The notes below the pieces were generated by a model, which was not told the origin of the DNA, did not search any database, and saw only the letters and a list, made by a program, of their open reading frames with translations. Positions 23,963 to 32,442 of a stretch of DNA of 32,442 nt are shown here, in pieces; the stretch's first letter is position 1; each line of letters starts with the position of its first letter. The DNA is from Flavobacteriia bacterium (GTDB lineage: Bacteria; Bacteroidota; Bacteroidia; Flavobacteriales_D; Crocinitomicaceae): NCBI GenBank assembly GCA_004295165.1, contig RDZL01000139.1, positions 1 to 32,442 on the forward strand, written 5' to 3'. Position numbers and translations under genes: made by a program.

Positions 23963-26305
23963 TTATTTTTTGTCAACCAAATGCAAGAAGCCGTGACCGC
24001 TTACTTCCTGATTGTTGAGTCCGGAACCGACATACTTGTAAAAGTATACACCTTCACTTGCTGGTTCTCCGTTGATTTTTCCATCCCAAGCGGGTTTGTT
24101 GTTGATGAGGTCAACTGAAGTAACATCCATTAAGACATTGCCCCAACGGTTCATGATAATGAGCTGCAAGGAAATGACATTTTTGGTGTCTAGGTAGAAA
24201 GTTTCGTTGTTGTTGTCTGCGTTCGGACTGAATACGTTTGGCGCAATGACCTCTGGGCGGGCGTATTCACAGCTGCCGTCTTCGATGAGTGCGTTTGGAT
24301 CGTAATTGAGCGCGAGCGGATCGGTACAGCCAGTTGGGTAGACACAAGAACCATCGTTTACATTGGCGAGCGGGTTATAGTTGGTGCCAAGCGGATCGGT
24401 ACAACCACATACATTTACAGTGATGACAATGGACGCAACATCGGAACATTGTGGACCTTGATTGGCAGTTAAGGTAACAGTATACGTTCCAAAAGGCACA
24501 TCGAATACGTGGCTTTGCGCACTGAGGTCGTTGCTGTTACCGGTTTGTCCGTCGCCAAAGTTCCAGCTGTATGCACTAGCGTTCTGACTGGTGTTGGTAA
24601 ACGTGACGCTGAGAGGCGCACAGCCTTCCGTTACGCTTGCGCTGAATTCGGCTACTGGAGGGTCAAGTACATCTACAAATGCGCTGTCACTCACCGTACA
24701 AACGTTGTCTTCAATGGTGATATAATACCATCCGGAAGGGATATTTTGCCAAACAGATGCATCGATAAAGCCATTTGGCCCAGGGCCGGTCCAGTTGTAT
24801 TGTGGCACACCTTGCGTACCAGATGCCTGTACAGAAACGAAACCAGATGGCACACAGGTCGAAGGCCCAACATAAATAGTATCAATTGCCAACGTCTGGT
24901 TCATTGTAACGGTGACGGTATCGGTTTGCGTGAAGTTACAGTTGTCTGTGGCGGTCACTAAATAGTACATGGTGCCATTCTGGCTAATGCCTACGGAGAT
25001 GGAGTCGTTGGTGCCTAGGTTGGCTCCGGCTAAATTGACCCATGAATAATTATAAGGTGCATAACCACCCGAGGCGCTCGCAGCGAGCCAAACACTATCG
25101 GTAGCGCAGTAAACAGTTGGGTTGTTGCCGGCAATATTGATAATAGGCCCCTCACCAATATAAATGGTTCCGGTGGAGGTAATGGTGTCTCCGCAAGGGT
25201 TGATCAATTGAACAGTAATCACAACAGATTCAAAACCTTCATTGATACCATCTTGGGTAGGTGTGAGGTTAATGATTACGGTGTCTTCACCAGGTAAGAA
25301 AGTGATAGGATTCGGCAGGGTGTTGTAATCAATGCCTTGTTGTGCTACACCACCAATAGTGTAATTGATGATGAGGGTGTCGTTTACCTGTCCTGGAGGG
25401 CGTGTGAAGATAAAATCTGCATAAGTACAGCCTTCTACAATAGTGGTGTCGCCCGATACAGTAGCAACGGCAACATCTACTGCAGCAGAACTAAATGAAC
25501 CCGCTTCTAAGAAAACACCGGAGTCATATGATTGGTCACCCACGTTAGAAATCGCTAATTTGATGTGGTATAATTGGTTGCACTGCACACTTGCGGCTGC
25601 AGTCAGTAAAACGGTTGTGCCGTCGTATTGAATGGCATCGCCATAGGTGAGTGTGGAGCTTGCTTCGTTGAATACGTAATATTGGGTGTTGGATACATCA
25701 CCTACGTTGTTGATGGTAACAGGTGTTCCGCCTGGAATTGTGGCAATATTGGCCCCTCCATTTGCGTATCCCGCAAGTGCATATGGGCCCGAAATACCAG
25801 GGCCCCATAAGAACAAGCCAAATGCGTCATTGAAGCTTGATGGAGAAAACTCAGGATATTCATCAGAGCCGAACATATAATTGAAGACGAGTGTGTCTCC
25901 GGATGGAATAAAATCGAATTCTAATACCACACCATTTGTAACGTTACCAGCCGCAATATCATTGAGGTGCGGATCAGATGAAACTACAGATGTTTGTGGA
26001 TTATTAAGTGTAAATGAGGTGCTGTTATTTGGTCCAACAGCAGCACTTGCATTACCAGTAGTTAATACTAGGCCATTATTAATTGGAAAAGTGGGGTTGG
26101 TATTTGTAAAGTACCCTACATTTGATTGTGCTGTATTGGCCAAAGCCGGGTTGCCATTGATCGTGACATTAAAGGCCGTTACACCAAAACCAAGCAATAC
26201 GTTGTCTACTAATTGTTGGGGTGTTTGGGTGGTGGAAACAGCAATAGGCTGCGCGAGTAAAGACCCGATTGAAAATAAAAATACGAGGTGTAGTAAGTGT
26301 TTCAT
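23963..26305 (-). CDS. Type-IX-secreted cell-surface protein: choice-of-anchor L, Calx-beta-like, PKD and gliding-motility C-terminal domains
   Basis: A 780-residue exported protein. A signal peptide (MKHLLHLVFLFSIGSLLAQ) precedes a choice-of-anchor L domain (about 22-265), with its typical GLVLTTGNA, FDFIPSGDTLVFNYMFGSDE and SYDSGVFLEAGSF segments. Next is a Calx-beta-like domain (about 275-375, ending in ESVVITVQL). Two Ig/SprB-like repeats follow (about 380-545), then a PKD domain with WNFGDG (about 550-635). Two tandem 22-24-residue repeats of the form GCTDPLxxNYxPxAxxxDGSC come next. The end is a gliding-motility-associated C-terminal domain (FSPNADNNNETF, MNRWGNVL, PAWDGKINGEPASEGVYFYK), a type B sorting signal for type IX secretion. 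The ATG at 26303-26305 gives the proper signal peptide. Probable role: surface adhesin or structural protein, inferred. Confidence 0.93.
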   Translation of the reverse strand: MKHLLHLVFLFSIGSLLAQPIAVSTTQTPQQLVDNVLLGFGVTAFNVTINGNPALANTAQSNVGYFTNTNPTFPINNGLVLTTGNASAAVGPNNSTSFTLNNPQTSVVSSDPHLNDIAAGNVTNGVVLEFDFIPSGDTLVFNYMFGSDEYPEFSPSSFNDAFGLFLWGPGISGPYALAGYANGGANIATIPGGTPVTINNVGDVSNTQYYVFNEASSTLTYGDAIQYDGTTVLLTAAASVQCNQLYHIKLAISNVGDQSYDSGVFLEAGSFSSAAVDVAVATVSGDTTIVEGCTYADFIFTRPPGQVNDTLIINYTIGGVAQQGIDYNTLPNPITFLPGEDTVIINLTPTQDGINEGFESVVITVQLINPCGDTITSTGTIYIGEGPIINIAGNNPTVYCATDSVWLAASASGGYAPYNYSWVNLAGANLGTNDSISVGISQNGTMYYLVTATDNCNFTQTDTVTVTMNQTLAIDTIYVGPSTCVPSGFVSVQASGTQGVPQYNWTGPGPNGFIDASVWQNIPSGWYYITIEDNVCTVSDSAFVDVLDPPVAEFSASVTEGCAPLSVTFTNTSQNASAYSWNFGDGQTGNSNDLSAQSHVFDVPFGTYTVTLTANQGPQCSDVASIVITVNVCGCTDPLGTNYNPLANVNDGSCVYPTGCTDPLALNYDPNALIEDGSCEYARPEVIAPNVFSPNADNNNETFYLDTKNVISLQLIIMNRWGNVLMDVTSVDLINNKPAWDGKINGEPASEGVYFYKYVGSGLNNQEVSGHGFLHLVDKK

Positions 26306-26354
26306 AAGCGCAAGTTGTCGGTTAGACGTCAATGTTGACAAAAAAGTTGCATAA

Positions 26355-26362
26355 CAAAATTA
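26355..26362 (-). promoter_or_regulatory. -7 promoter element for the type-IX-secreted protein gene
   Basis: TAATTTTG on the minus strand with a TTG 18 bases upstream of it, 49 bases before the ATG at 26305. Confidence 0.45.
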
Positions 26363-26423
26363 ATATAAACTACGACGCAACAAAACACCGCGATTTTTCG
26401 CAACTTTGAAGCATAGAAGATTT

Positions 26424-27806
26424 ATGGAAAAAACACAACAATTTATTCAAAGCAATAAGCAAAAATTTGTCGACGAATTATTTGCACTTTTAAGAATCCC
26501 CTCAGTGTCTGCAGACCCAAATTACCAAGGAGACGTAGCAGCTTGCGCCGCTCATTTGGCCACACATCTCCAGCAAATAGGGCTCGATGCAGTAGAGGTC
26601 ATTCGCACGGCCGGACACCCTATTGTTTATGCCGAAAAAATAATTGATCCGAAGTTGCCAACCATTTTGGTTTATGGACACTACGACGTACAGCCGGCAG
26701 ATCCACTTGAACTTTGGCATAGCCCAGCTTTTGAGCCCGTGATCAAAACCACACCGATACATCCCAAAGGCGCCATTTTTGCCCGCGGCGCTTGCGACGA
26801 CAAAGGTCAGTTCTTCATGCATGTCAAGGCAGTTGAGGCCATGTTACAGGCCCAAGAATTGCCGTGTAACGTCAAACTCATGATAGAAGGCGAAGAAGAA
26901 GTGGGCAGTCCTAATCTCGCTATTTTTGTCAGCGAAAACAAAGCCAAACTCAAGGCGGATATTATTTTAGTATCCGATACCGGCATGCTCTCCAACGACA
27001 CACCATCCATTACAACTGGTCTGCGCGGTTTGAGTTATGTTGAAGTAGAAGTAACGGGCCCGAATAGGGATTTACATTCAGGCCTTTATGGGGGTTGTGT
27101 AGCTAACCCAATCAATACCCTCACGCAAATGATCGCAAGTTTACACGACCAAAACATGCGCATCACCGTACCCGGTTTTTACGACAAAGTAGTAGACCTT
27201 TCAGAAGAAGACCGCGCAGAAATGGCCAAAGCACCATTTTCTGAACAAGCTTATTGCGCTGCACTCGACATCGCCGCCACACACGGTGAAGCAGGCTACA
27301 GCACCATGGAGCGCGGCTCTATTCGTCCTACGCTAGATGTGAACGGCATTTGGGGTGGCTATATTGGCGAAGGCGCCAAAACCGTTATTGCCTCAAAAGC
27401 TTTTGCTAAAATATCAATGCGCTTGGTCCCGGACCAAGATCCAGAAGAAATCACGGCATTGTTTCAAACGCATTTTGAAAAAATAGCTCCAGCCAGTGTG
27501 CGCGTCAAAGTAACGCCTCACCATGGTGGCCAGCCAGTTGTGACGCCAACAGACTCTGCAGCCTATGCCGCAGCGAGCCAAGCCTATGAAAAAACATTTG
27601 GTAAAAAACCAATTCCGGTGCGCAGCGGTGGCAGTATTCCTATCATTGCCATGTTTGAACAAGAATTGGGATTAAAGACCATCTTAATGGGCTTTGGTTT
27701 GGATAGCGACGCCATTCACAGCCCCAACGAGCATTATGGTTTGTTCAATTTCTATAAAGGAATCGAGACCATCCCGTATTTTTTCAAAAATTTCAGTCAA
27801 ATCTAA
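26424..27806 (+). CDS. M20-family metallopeptidase (dipeptidase)
   Basis: A 460-residue cytoplasmic zinc peptidase of the M20/M25/M40 family, of the carnosinase-like dipeptidase type. Metal ligands and catalytic residues are in place: His and Asp in VYGHYDVQPADP (near residue 84), the bridging Asp in RGACDDKGQ, the catalytic and metal-binding Glu pair in EGEEEVGS, Asp in LVSDTGML and the late His in HSPNEHYGLFNF. The lid domain shows RDLHSGLYGG and RSGGSIPI. I start it at the ATG 26424 since the upstream TTG at 26406 falls within the likely promoter (CAACTTTG, 26401-26408, one mismatch to TAnnTTTG). It leads an operon with the lipoprotein gene and polA; the gap to the next start is two bases. 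Confidence 0.94.
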   Translation: MEKTQQFIQSNKQKFVDELFALLRIPSVSADPNYQGDVAACAAHLATHLQQIGLDAVEVIRTAGHPIVYAEKIIDPKLPTILVYGHYDVQPADPLELWHSPAFEPVIKTTPIHPKGAIFARGACDDKGQFFMHVKAVEAMLQAQELPCNVKLMIEGEEEVGSPNLAIFVSENKAKLKADIILVSDTGMLSNDTPSITTGLRGLSYVEVEVTGPNRDLHSGLYGGCVANPINTLTQMIASLHDQNMRITVPGFYDKVVDLSEEDRAEMAKAPFSEQAYCAALDIAATHGEAGYSTMERGSIRPTLDVNGIWGGYIGEGAKTVIASKAFAKISMRLVPDQDPEEITALFQTHFEKIAPASVRVKVTPHHGGQPVVTPTDSAAYAAASQAYEKTFGKKPIPVRSGGSIPIIAMFEQELGLKTILMGFGLDSDAIHSPNEHYGLFNFYKGIETIPYFFKNFSQI

Positions 27807-27808
27807 GC

Positions 27809-28279
27809 ATGAAACAGCTCTTTATTTTTGCTTTATTATGCACCTTGGTTTCTTGTAAAAGTTGGGATGAGCCTATTGAAATGATGAGTTTTGACGGCAC
27901 CGAAATGGAACAATTTACCGGCCAACTGATCAAGTGCAAAGCTGGATTTCATGTCCAAAACAATTTGTGGGTGCCTGTCAAAATGAAGCCCGGTAGTTTT
28001 GAGCTTTTTATCGATCAGCAAAAAGTTGGTAATTTGTACATAGACGAGCCTGTTAAACTGAAGGCGCACCGCGAATCTACTCTCAAAGTGCCTATGCGTA
28101 TTATTCCTGAGCCGGGTTTCATGACTACGGCCTACAAAGCCACTAAAAAAGCCAAAGTGCAAGTCAAAATCAGCGGCTATCCCTCGGTTGGCGTCTTCTT
28201 TTTGTACAAAACACTCCCGGTCTCTGAAGAAACACAAATAGAGCCGGCGCTATTTATACCTTACTTCCCTTCTTTCTGA
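27809..28279 (+). CDS. Small lipoprotein, LEA type 2/WHy-like
   Basis: A 156-residue predicted lipoprotein: signal MKQLFIFALLCTLVSC with lipobox Cys16. The mature domain is one beta-sandwich with the order seen in LEA14/WHy proteins (FHVQNNLWVPVKMKPGSFEL, then QQKVGNLYIDEPVKLKAHRE, then STLKVPMRII). That family is linked with desiccation or stress, but the resemblance is judged by eye only. It begins two bases after the peptidase stop and its TGA shares one base with the polA ATG (TGATG), so it is translated in a tight operon with both. Confidence 0.8.
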   Translation: MKQLFIFALLCTLVSCKSWDEPIEMMSFDGTEMEQFTGQLIKCKAGFHVQNNLWVPVKMKPGSFELFIDQQKVGNLYIDEPVKLKAHRESTLKVPMRIIPEPGFMTTAYKATKKAKVQVKISGYPSVGVFFLYKTLPVSEETQIEPALFIPYFPSF

Positions 28280-31086
28280 TGCTCACACCCGCCGCACCCA
28301 AAAAACTGTTTTTACTCGATGCTTATGCGCTCATTTATAGAGCATATTTTGCCTTTGCCAAAAATCCTCGCGTCAATTCAAAAGGCGAAAACACATCAGC
28401 TGCATTTGGTTTTACCAACGTATTGATAGACATCCTCAAAACAGAGCAACCTACGCATATTGCTGTTGTTTTTGACCCTCCTGGTGGCTCTACACAGCGC
28501 CAAGAGGAATACGTTGAATACAAAGCGCAGCGCGAACAAATGCCCGAAGACATCCGTTCGATGATTCAGCCAATTAAGCAAATCGTTCAAGCATTTAATA
28601 TTCCCATTTTAGAAGTTGCGGGTTTTGAAGCCGATGACGTCATTGGAACAGTTGCTAAATTGGCAGAGCCAAGAGGCTTCATCACCTACATGATGACCCC
28701 CGATAAAGATTACGCGCAACTCGTCAGCCCTCAAACTTTCATGTACAAGCCCGGAAGAGGCGGTAACCCGCCAGAAATCATGGGCGTAAAAGAAGTGTGC
28801 GAAAAGTTTGAAATCAGCAATCCATCACAGGTAATTGACATCTTAGGTTTGTGGGGCGATGCTTCAGACAACATTCCAGGCATTCCAGGCATTGGCGAGA
28901 AAACCGCAAAAGTATTGGTGGCCAAATATGGTTCCATGGAAGGTTTGTTTGCCCATGTGCACGAGCTCAAAGGCAAGCAAAAAGAAAACGTTGAGAATTT
29001 TCAGCAGCAAGGCCTTATGTCTAAATCTTTGGCCACAATTATCTGCGACGTACCTGTCGAGTTCAATGAAAAAGAGCTAGAAATTTGTCCGGTAAATACC
29101 GAGGCCATCAAAGAGATTTTTACGGAGTTAGAATTTAGAACGCTCGCCAAGCGAGTCATTGGCGAAGAAATTGTGGTCACGCAAGCGGTTTCGACAAAAG
29201 AGGAAGCTCAGCTCGATTTATTTGGCATGCAAAGCATGCTCGAACCACAAGAAGCAGCGCCAACGGCCAATTATAAAACCATTGCCACAGAAAAGCCGAG
29301 TTATCACCTGATCACTTCCGCTGAGGAACGAAAAGAATTACTCGATTTACTATTGGTACAAAGCGAGGTTTGCTTTGATACTGAAACCACCTCAATAGAT
29401 GCGCTGCATGCTGATTTAGTTGGCTTCTCTTTCTCTTACAAAGCCCGAGAAGCATTTTATGTGGCGGTCCCCAACGATTTTGAAGGTGCAAAAGCAATCC
29501 TTCATGAATTTGCGCTTGTTTTTGAAGACATCTCCATTGAAAAGATAGCACACAACCTCAAATATGACTTGAAGGTTTTGCACCGTTACGGTATAGCACT
29601 CAAGGGTCCGCTCTTTGACACCATGATTGCTCAATACCTCATCAATCCAGAGTCTAAGCAAGGCATGGATTTTCTGGCTACTTATTACCTCAATTACCAG
29701 CCTATTTCAATAGAGGCACTGCTCGGCAAAAAAGGTAAGAACCAAGGCAACATGGCAGATCTGAGTCCAGCACAAATCAAAGACTATGCTTGCGAAGATG
29801 CCGATATTACTTTTCAGCTCAAGAAATTACTCGAGCCTGAAATTGAAAAACCACACTTGCACCATTTGTTTTACGATGTAGAAATGCCGCTTGTAACGGT
29901 CCTCAAAGACATCGAACAAGAAGGAATAGCCATCGATACAGCAGCACTTCATGCTTTTTCAAAAGAGCTCGACGAACGCCTTATTGAGCTCGACGAACTG
30001 ATCAAAGACCTCGCAGGTGAGCCCTTTAACATTGACTCACCCAAACAACTCGGCGAAATCCTTTTTGAAAAACTGCAAATTTCTAGTAAGGCCAAAAAAA
30101 CCAAAACTGGTCAGTACGCCACATCAGAAGACGTCCTTCAAAAGCATGAAAACGACCACCCAATTATTGGTCATATTTTAGAATACCGCCAATTGCGTAA
30201 GCTCAAGAGCACCTACGTAGATCCGCTTCCTACACTTTGCGATCCTATTGATGGTCGCATCCACACGAATTTCATGCAAACCGTTACAGCAACTGGTCGC
30301 TTGAGTTCAAACAACCCCAACTTGCAGAATATTCCTGTGCGTTCTGCTAAAGGAAGAGAAATTCGCAGGGCTTTTGTACCGCGATCTGCTGATTTTCAAC
30401 TCATGGCGGTAGACTACTCGCAAATAGAATTGCGCATTATTGCCGCGCTTTCCGGCGATCCGAACATGATCAGCGCCTTCAAAAGCGGCCACGATATTCA
30501 CGCAGCCACTGCTGCTCAGGTTTTTCATACGCCTTTAACCGAGGTGACGAGAGAACAGCGCAGCGCAGCCAAAGCGGTCAATTTCGGCATTATTTATGGC
30601 CAATCTGCTTTTGGCTTGGCCCAAAATCTACAAATTTCTCGCACCGAGGCCAAAGGCATTATTGACGCTTATTTTGAACAATACGGCACCATTAAAACAT
30701 ACATGGATAAAGTCATCGCGCAAGCAAGAGAATTAGGCTATGTAGAAACCATCTTGAAGCGCCGCCGTTATTTGCCAGACATTCATTCTGCCAACGCAGT
30801 TGTGCGCGGTTTTGCTGAGCGCAATGCCATTAACGCACCCATACAAGGTTCGGCTGCAGATATCATCAAGCTAGCTATGGTTGCCGTGCACAAAGCAATG
30901 AGCAAGGAAAACTTGCAATCAAAAATGATTTTGCAAGTACACGATGAACTTGTGTTTGATGTCCATAAGAACGAAATCGAACAAATGCAGCAACTGGTCA
31001 AAAAAGCGATGGAGGATGCCGTGGCCATGGAAGTACCAATGGAGGTCGAAATGAAAACAGCACCTAACTGGCTAGAGGCCCACTAA
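28279..31086 (+). CDS. polA: DNA polymerase I
   Basis: Repair and Okazaki-fragment-processing polymerase, 935 residues, three domains. The 5'-3' exonuclease (about 1-300) shows LLDAYALIYRAYFAF, VVFDPPGG, GFEADDVIGT, TPDKDYAQLV and DASDNIPGIPGIGEKTAKVL. The 3'-5' exonuclease is intact: DTETT (Asp367, Glu369), HNLKYDLKVLH and YACEDADITF. This proofreading domain is lost in some bacterial PolI. The polymerase domain has TGRLSSNNPNLQNIP, motif A DYSQIELRI (near 711), O-helix KAVNFGIIYG with Phe at the ddNTP-discriminating position, and motif C QVHDELVFD (near 888). It is last in an operon with the M20 peptidase and a lipoprotein. Confidence 0.98.
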   Translation: MLTPAAPKKLFLLDAYALIYRAYFAFAKNPRVNSKGENTSAAFGFTNVLIDILKTEQPTHIAVVFDPPGGSTQRQEEYVEYKAQREQMPEDIRSMIQPIKQIVQAFNIPILEVAGFEADDVIGTVAKLAEPRGFITYMMTPDKDYAQLVSPQTFMYKPGRGGNPPEIMGVKEVCEKFEISNPSQVIDILGLWGDASDNIPGIPGIGEKTAKVLVAKYGSMEGLFAHVHELKGKQKENVENFQQQGLMSKSLATIICDVPVEFNEKELEICPVNTEAIKEIFTELEFRTLAKRVIGEEIVVTQAVSTKEEAQLDLFGMQSMLEPQEAAPTANYKTIATEKPSYHLITSAEERKELLDLLLVQSEVCFDTETTSIDALHADLVGFSFSYKAREAFYVAVPNDFEGAKAILHEFALVFEDISIEKIAHNLKYDLKVLHRYGIALKGPLFDTMIAQYLINPESKQGMDFLATYYLNYQPISIEALLGKKGKNQGNMADLSPAQIKDYACEDADITFQLKKLLEPEIEKPHLHHLFYDVEMPLVTVLKDIEQEGIAIDTAALHAFSKELDERLIELDELIKDLAGEPFNIDSPKQLGEILFEKLQISSKAKKTKTGQYATSEDVLQKHENDHPIIGHILEYRQLRKLKSTYVDPLPTLCDPIDGRIHTNFMQTVTATGRLSSNNPNLQNIPVRSAKGREIRRAFVPRSADFQLMAVDYSQIELRIIAALSGDPNMISAFKSGHDIHAATAAQVFHTPLTEVTREQRSAAKAVNFGIIYGQSAFGLAQNLQISRTEAKGIIDAYFEQYGTIKTYMDKVIAQARELGYVETILKRRRYLPDIHSANAVVRGFAERNAINAPIQGSAADIIKLAMVAVHKAMSKENLQSKMILQVHDELVFDVHKNEIEQMQQLVKKAMEDAVAMEVPMEVEMKTAPNWLEAH

Positions 31087-31097
31087 TAAACTTAAGG

Positions 31098-31105
31098 TAT
31101 CTTTG
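31098..31105 (+). promoter_or_regulatory. -7 promoter element for the RseP-type protease gene
   Basis: TATCTTTG, exact TAnnTTTG match, 18 bases before the ATG at 31124. No good TTG at the expected distance. Confidence 0.45.
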
Positions 31106-31123
31106 TAACTCTTAATAGACAAA

Positions 31124-32442
31124 ATGGAAATTCTCATCAAAGCAGCTCAGCTCATTACTTCTCTAGCGATCCTCGTGACGCTTCACGAATTTGGTCATTT
31201 CATACCGGCTAAATTATTCAAAACCCGCGTCGAGAAATTTTATCTTTTCTTCAATCCCTATTTTTCTTTTTTCCGTTGGAAACGAGTAAATGGCGTGAAG
31301 AAAAAATCTTGGTTCAGTAAGTCTTCGCCAAGTGAATGGTCCGAAGACCCAGACACTACAGAGTGGGGAATTGGTTGGGTGCCGCTCGGAGGTTATGTCA
31401 AAATAGCCGGCATGATCGACGAATCAATGGACACCGAACAACTCAAAAATGAACCACAACCTTGGGAATTCAGAAGCAAAAAAGCTTGGCAGCGCCTGAT
31501 CATCATGATTGGCGGGGTTACTGTCAATCTCGTATTGGGTTTCATTATTTACATTGGTGTAGTTTTTACTTGGGGCCAGTTGACACTTGATCAAAACAAG
31601 TTGAAAGAAGGCCTAGGTGTGCATCCTTATATGGCTAAATACGGCATTTATTCTGGCGACATCATTTTAGATATAGAAGGCAAGAAACCCCTCAATTTAG
31701 ATGATATCAATAAAGAAATTTTATTGCGTGGTGCGCACAAGCTGACTGTTCAACACCAAGATGGCACCATAGCGCAACTCACACTTCCTGCTGATATCGA
31801 TAGCAAATTATTTCAAGCGGGCGCCTTGCCTGCATTTACCTTGCGCTCCAATTCTCTCAAAGTTGCAGAGGTGAGCAAAGATTCTCCTGCTCTGCGTGCG
31901 GGGCTCAAAGCAAAAGACCACGTTTATGAAGTGAATGGAAAAGTCATTCGCTATTATGACGAGTTTCAAGCGGAGCTTTTTGCCCATAAGAAAGAGAAGG
32001 TGGCTATAAAGGTGGCTAGAAATGGTGATTCAAAAGACACGATGACGCTTGAGGTCAAAGTGAAGTCTAATGGAACGATCGGCATCATGGCCAATTCAGA
32101 GTACATCGACCAAAAAGCAATTTCTGAGAAAAAATACGGTTTTGCACAGAGCGTAAGCATCGGGATGGGTTACGGTTACAATACCTTATCTGACTACGTG
32201 AGTCAATTCAAGTTTGTCTTTACCAAAAAAGGCGCGACGCAAATAGGTGGTTTTGCTTCTATTGGCAATATGTTCCCACCACTCTGGGATTGGCATACTT
32301 TCTGGCTCACCACCGCCTTGTTGTCCATTATTTTGGCCTTCATGAATATTCTACCGATTCCGGCTCTCGACGGTGGCCATGTTGTTTTTCTATTGTACGA
32401 AATGATCACCGGTAAAGAAGCGCCTCAAAAAGTGTTGGAGGT
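31124..32442 (+). CDS. rseP: RIP metalloprotease RseP (site-2 protease), cut by window end
   Basis: An inner-membrane zinc protease that cleaves anti-sigma factors and leftover signal peptides within the membrane. 439 codons are present and the frame is open at the window edge. The zinc motif HEFGH is at residues 21-25 in the first membrane segment. It is followed by the GWVPLGGYVKIAGMIDE loop, a second segment (RLIIMIGGVTVNLVLGFIIY), and two PDZ-like regions. The second of these is clear (VAEVSKDSPALRAGLKAKDH). The C-terminal metal-binding motif NILPIPALDGGH is near residue 415. An insertion between the first segment and the loop (WKRVNGVKKKSWF and following) is common in Bacteroidota members. 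Only the last few residues are missing. Confidence 0.95.
   Translation, partial: MEILIKAAQLITSLAILVTLHEFGHFIPAKLFKTRVEKFYLFFNPYFSFFRWKRVNGVKKKSWFSKSSPSEWSEDPDTTEWGIGWVPLGGYVKIAGMIDESMDTEQLKNEPQPWEFRSKKAWQRLIIMIGGVTVNLVLGFIIYIGVVFTWGQLTLDQNKLKEGLGVHPYMAKYGIYSGDIILDIEGKKPLNLDDINKEILLRGAHKLTVQHQDGTIAQLTLPADIDSKLFQAGALPAFTLRSNSLKVAEVSKDSPALRAGLKAKDHVYEVNGKVIRYYDEFQAELFAHKKEKVAIKVARNGDSKDTMTLEVKVKSNGTIGIMANSEYIDQKAISEKKYGFAQSVSIGMGYGYNTLSDYVSQFKFVFTKKGATQIGGFASIGNMFPPLWDWHTFWLTTALLSIILAFMNILPIPALDGGHVVFLLYEMITGKEAPQKVLE

Noticed and set aside
24509-24961. 150-codon open frame opposite the same gene
   Set aside because: Entirely within a well-supported gene on the other strand, with no recognisable protein features.
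25881-26354. 157-codon open frame opposite the type-IX-secreted protein gene
   Set aside because: Low-complexity coding DNA leaves the opposite frame open; no motif or promoter supports it.

Overview
The window looks like chromosomal DNA of a member of the Bacteroidota, most likely a flavobacterial lineage. Three things point there. A protein at 23963-26305 ends in a gliding-motility-associated C-terminal domain, the sorting signal of type IX secretion. Several start codons follow a TAnnTTTG -7 promoter element typical of this phylum. The gene content (DUF4175, DUF4403, choice-of-anchor L protein, short MsbA-like exporter, RbfA followed by a LolC-like permease) also fits. I see no insertion sequence, prophage, CRISPR array, rRNA or tRNA; the window reads as dense core genome plus a few uncharacterised envelope genes.

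Layout. 1-640 is the 5' part of atpD (minus). 722-2260 carries rbfA and a LolC/E-like permease (minus), the permease apparently starting at ATT. A back-to-back promoter region at 2264-2319 leads right into an MsbA-type ABC exporter. A rightward operon follows at 4232-6056: fatty acid desaturase, MmcQ/YjbR protein, S4-domain RNA-binding protein. It meets a leftward 2-hydroxyacid dehydrogenase tail to tail with overlapping stop codons. 7153-13288 is a leftward four-gene operon: DUF4175 coiled-coil membrane protein, RsbW-like ATPase, YbeY, MnmG.

Two perfect 16-bp parS centromere sites lie at 9033-9048 and 9068-9083, the second inside the 3' end of ybeY. The only long non-coding stretch, 13289-13837, is very AT-rich, has one perfect DnaA box and several one-mismatch boxes, and is a candidate replication origin. 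Together these suggest that the window lies close to oriC.

To the right, rpiB converges on a leftward envelope cluster (signal-peptide protein, DUF4403 lipoprotein, OmpA-family protein). Then come icd and fumC, two TCA-cycle enzymes on the minus strand. A 51-residue membrane protein at 20101-20256 diverges from fumC with its own promoter and terminator. Next are a bestrophin-family channel, tryptophan 2,3-dioxygenase, an orphan oligopeptide-type binding protein and the large type-IX-secreted protein. The last part is rightward: M20 dipeptidase, a small lipoprotein, DNA polymerase I and the start of an RseP-type site-2 protease that runs off the window.

Most of the window is ordinary housekeeping. 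The points most worth following up are the twin parS sites, the origin candidate, the ATT start, the terminator that abuts the next start codon at 17304, and the unannotated small membrane protein.
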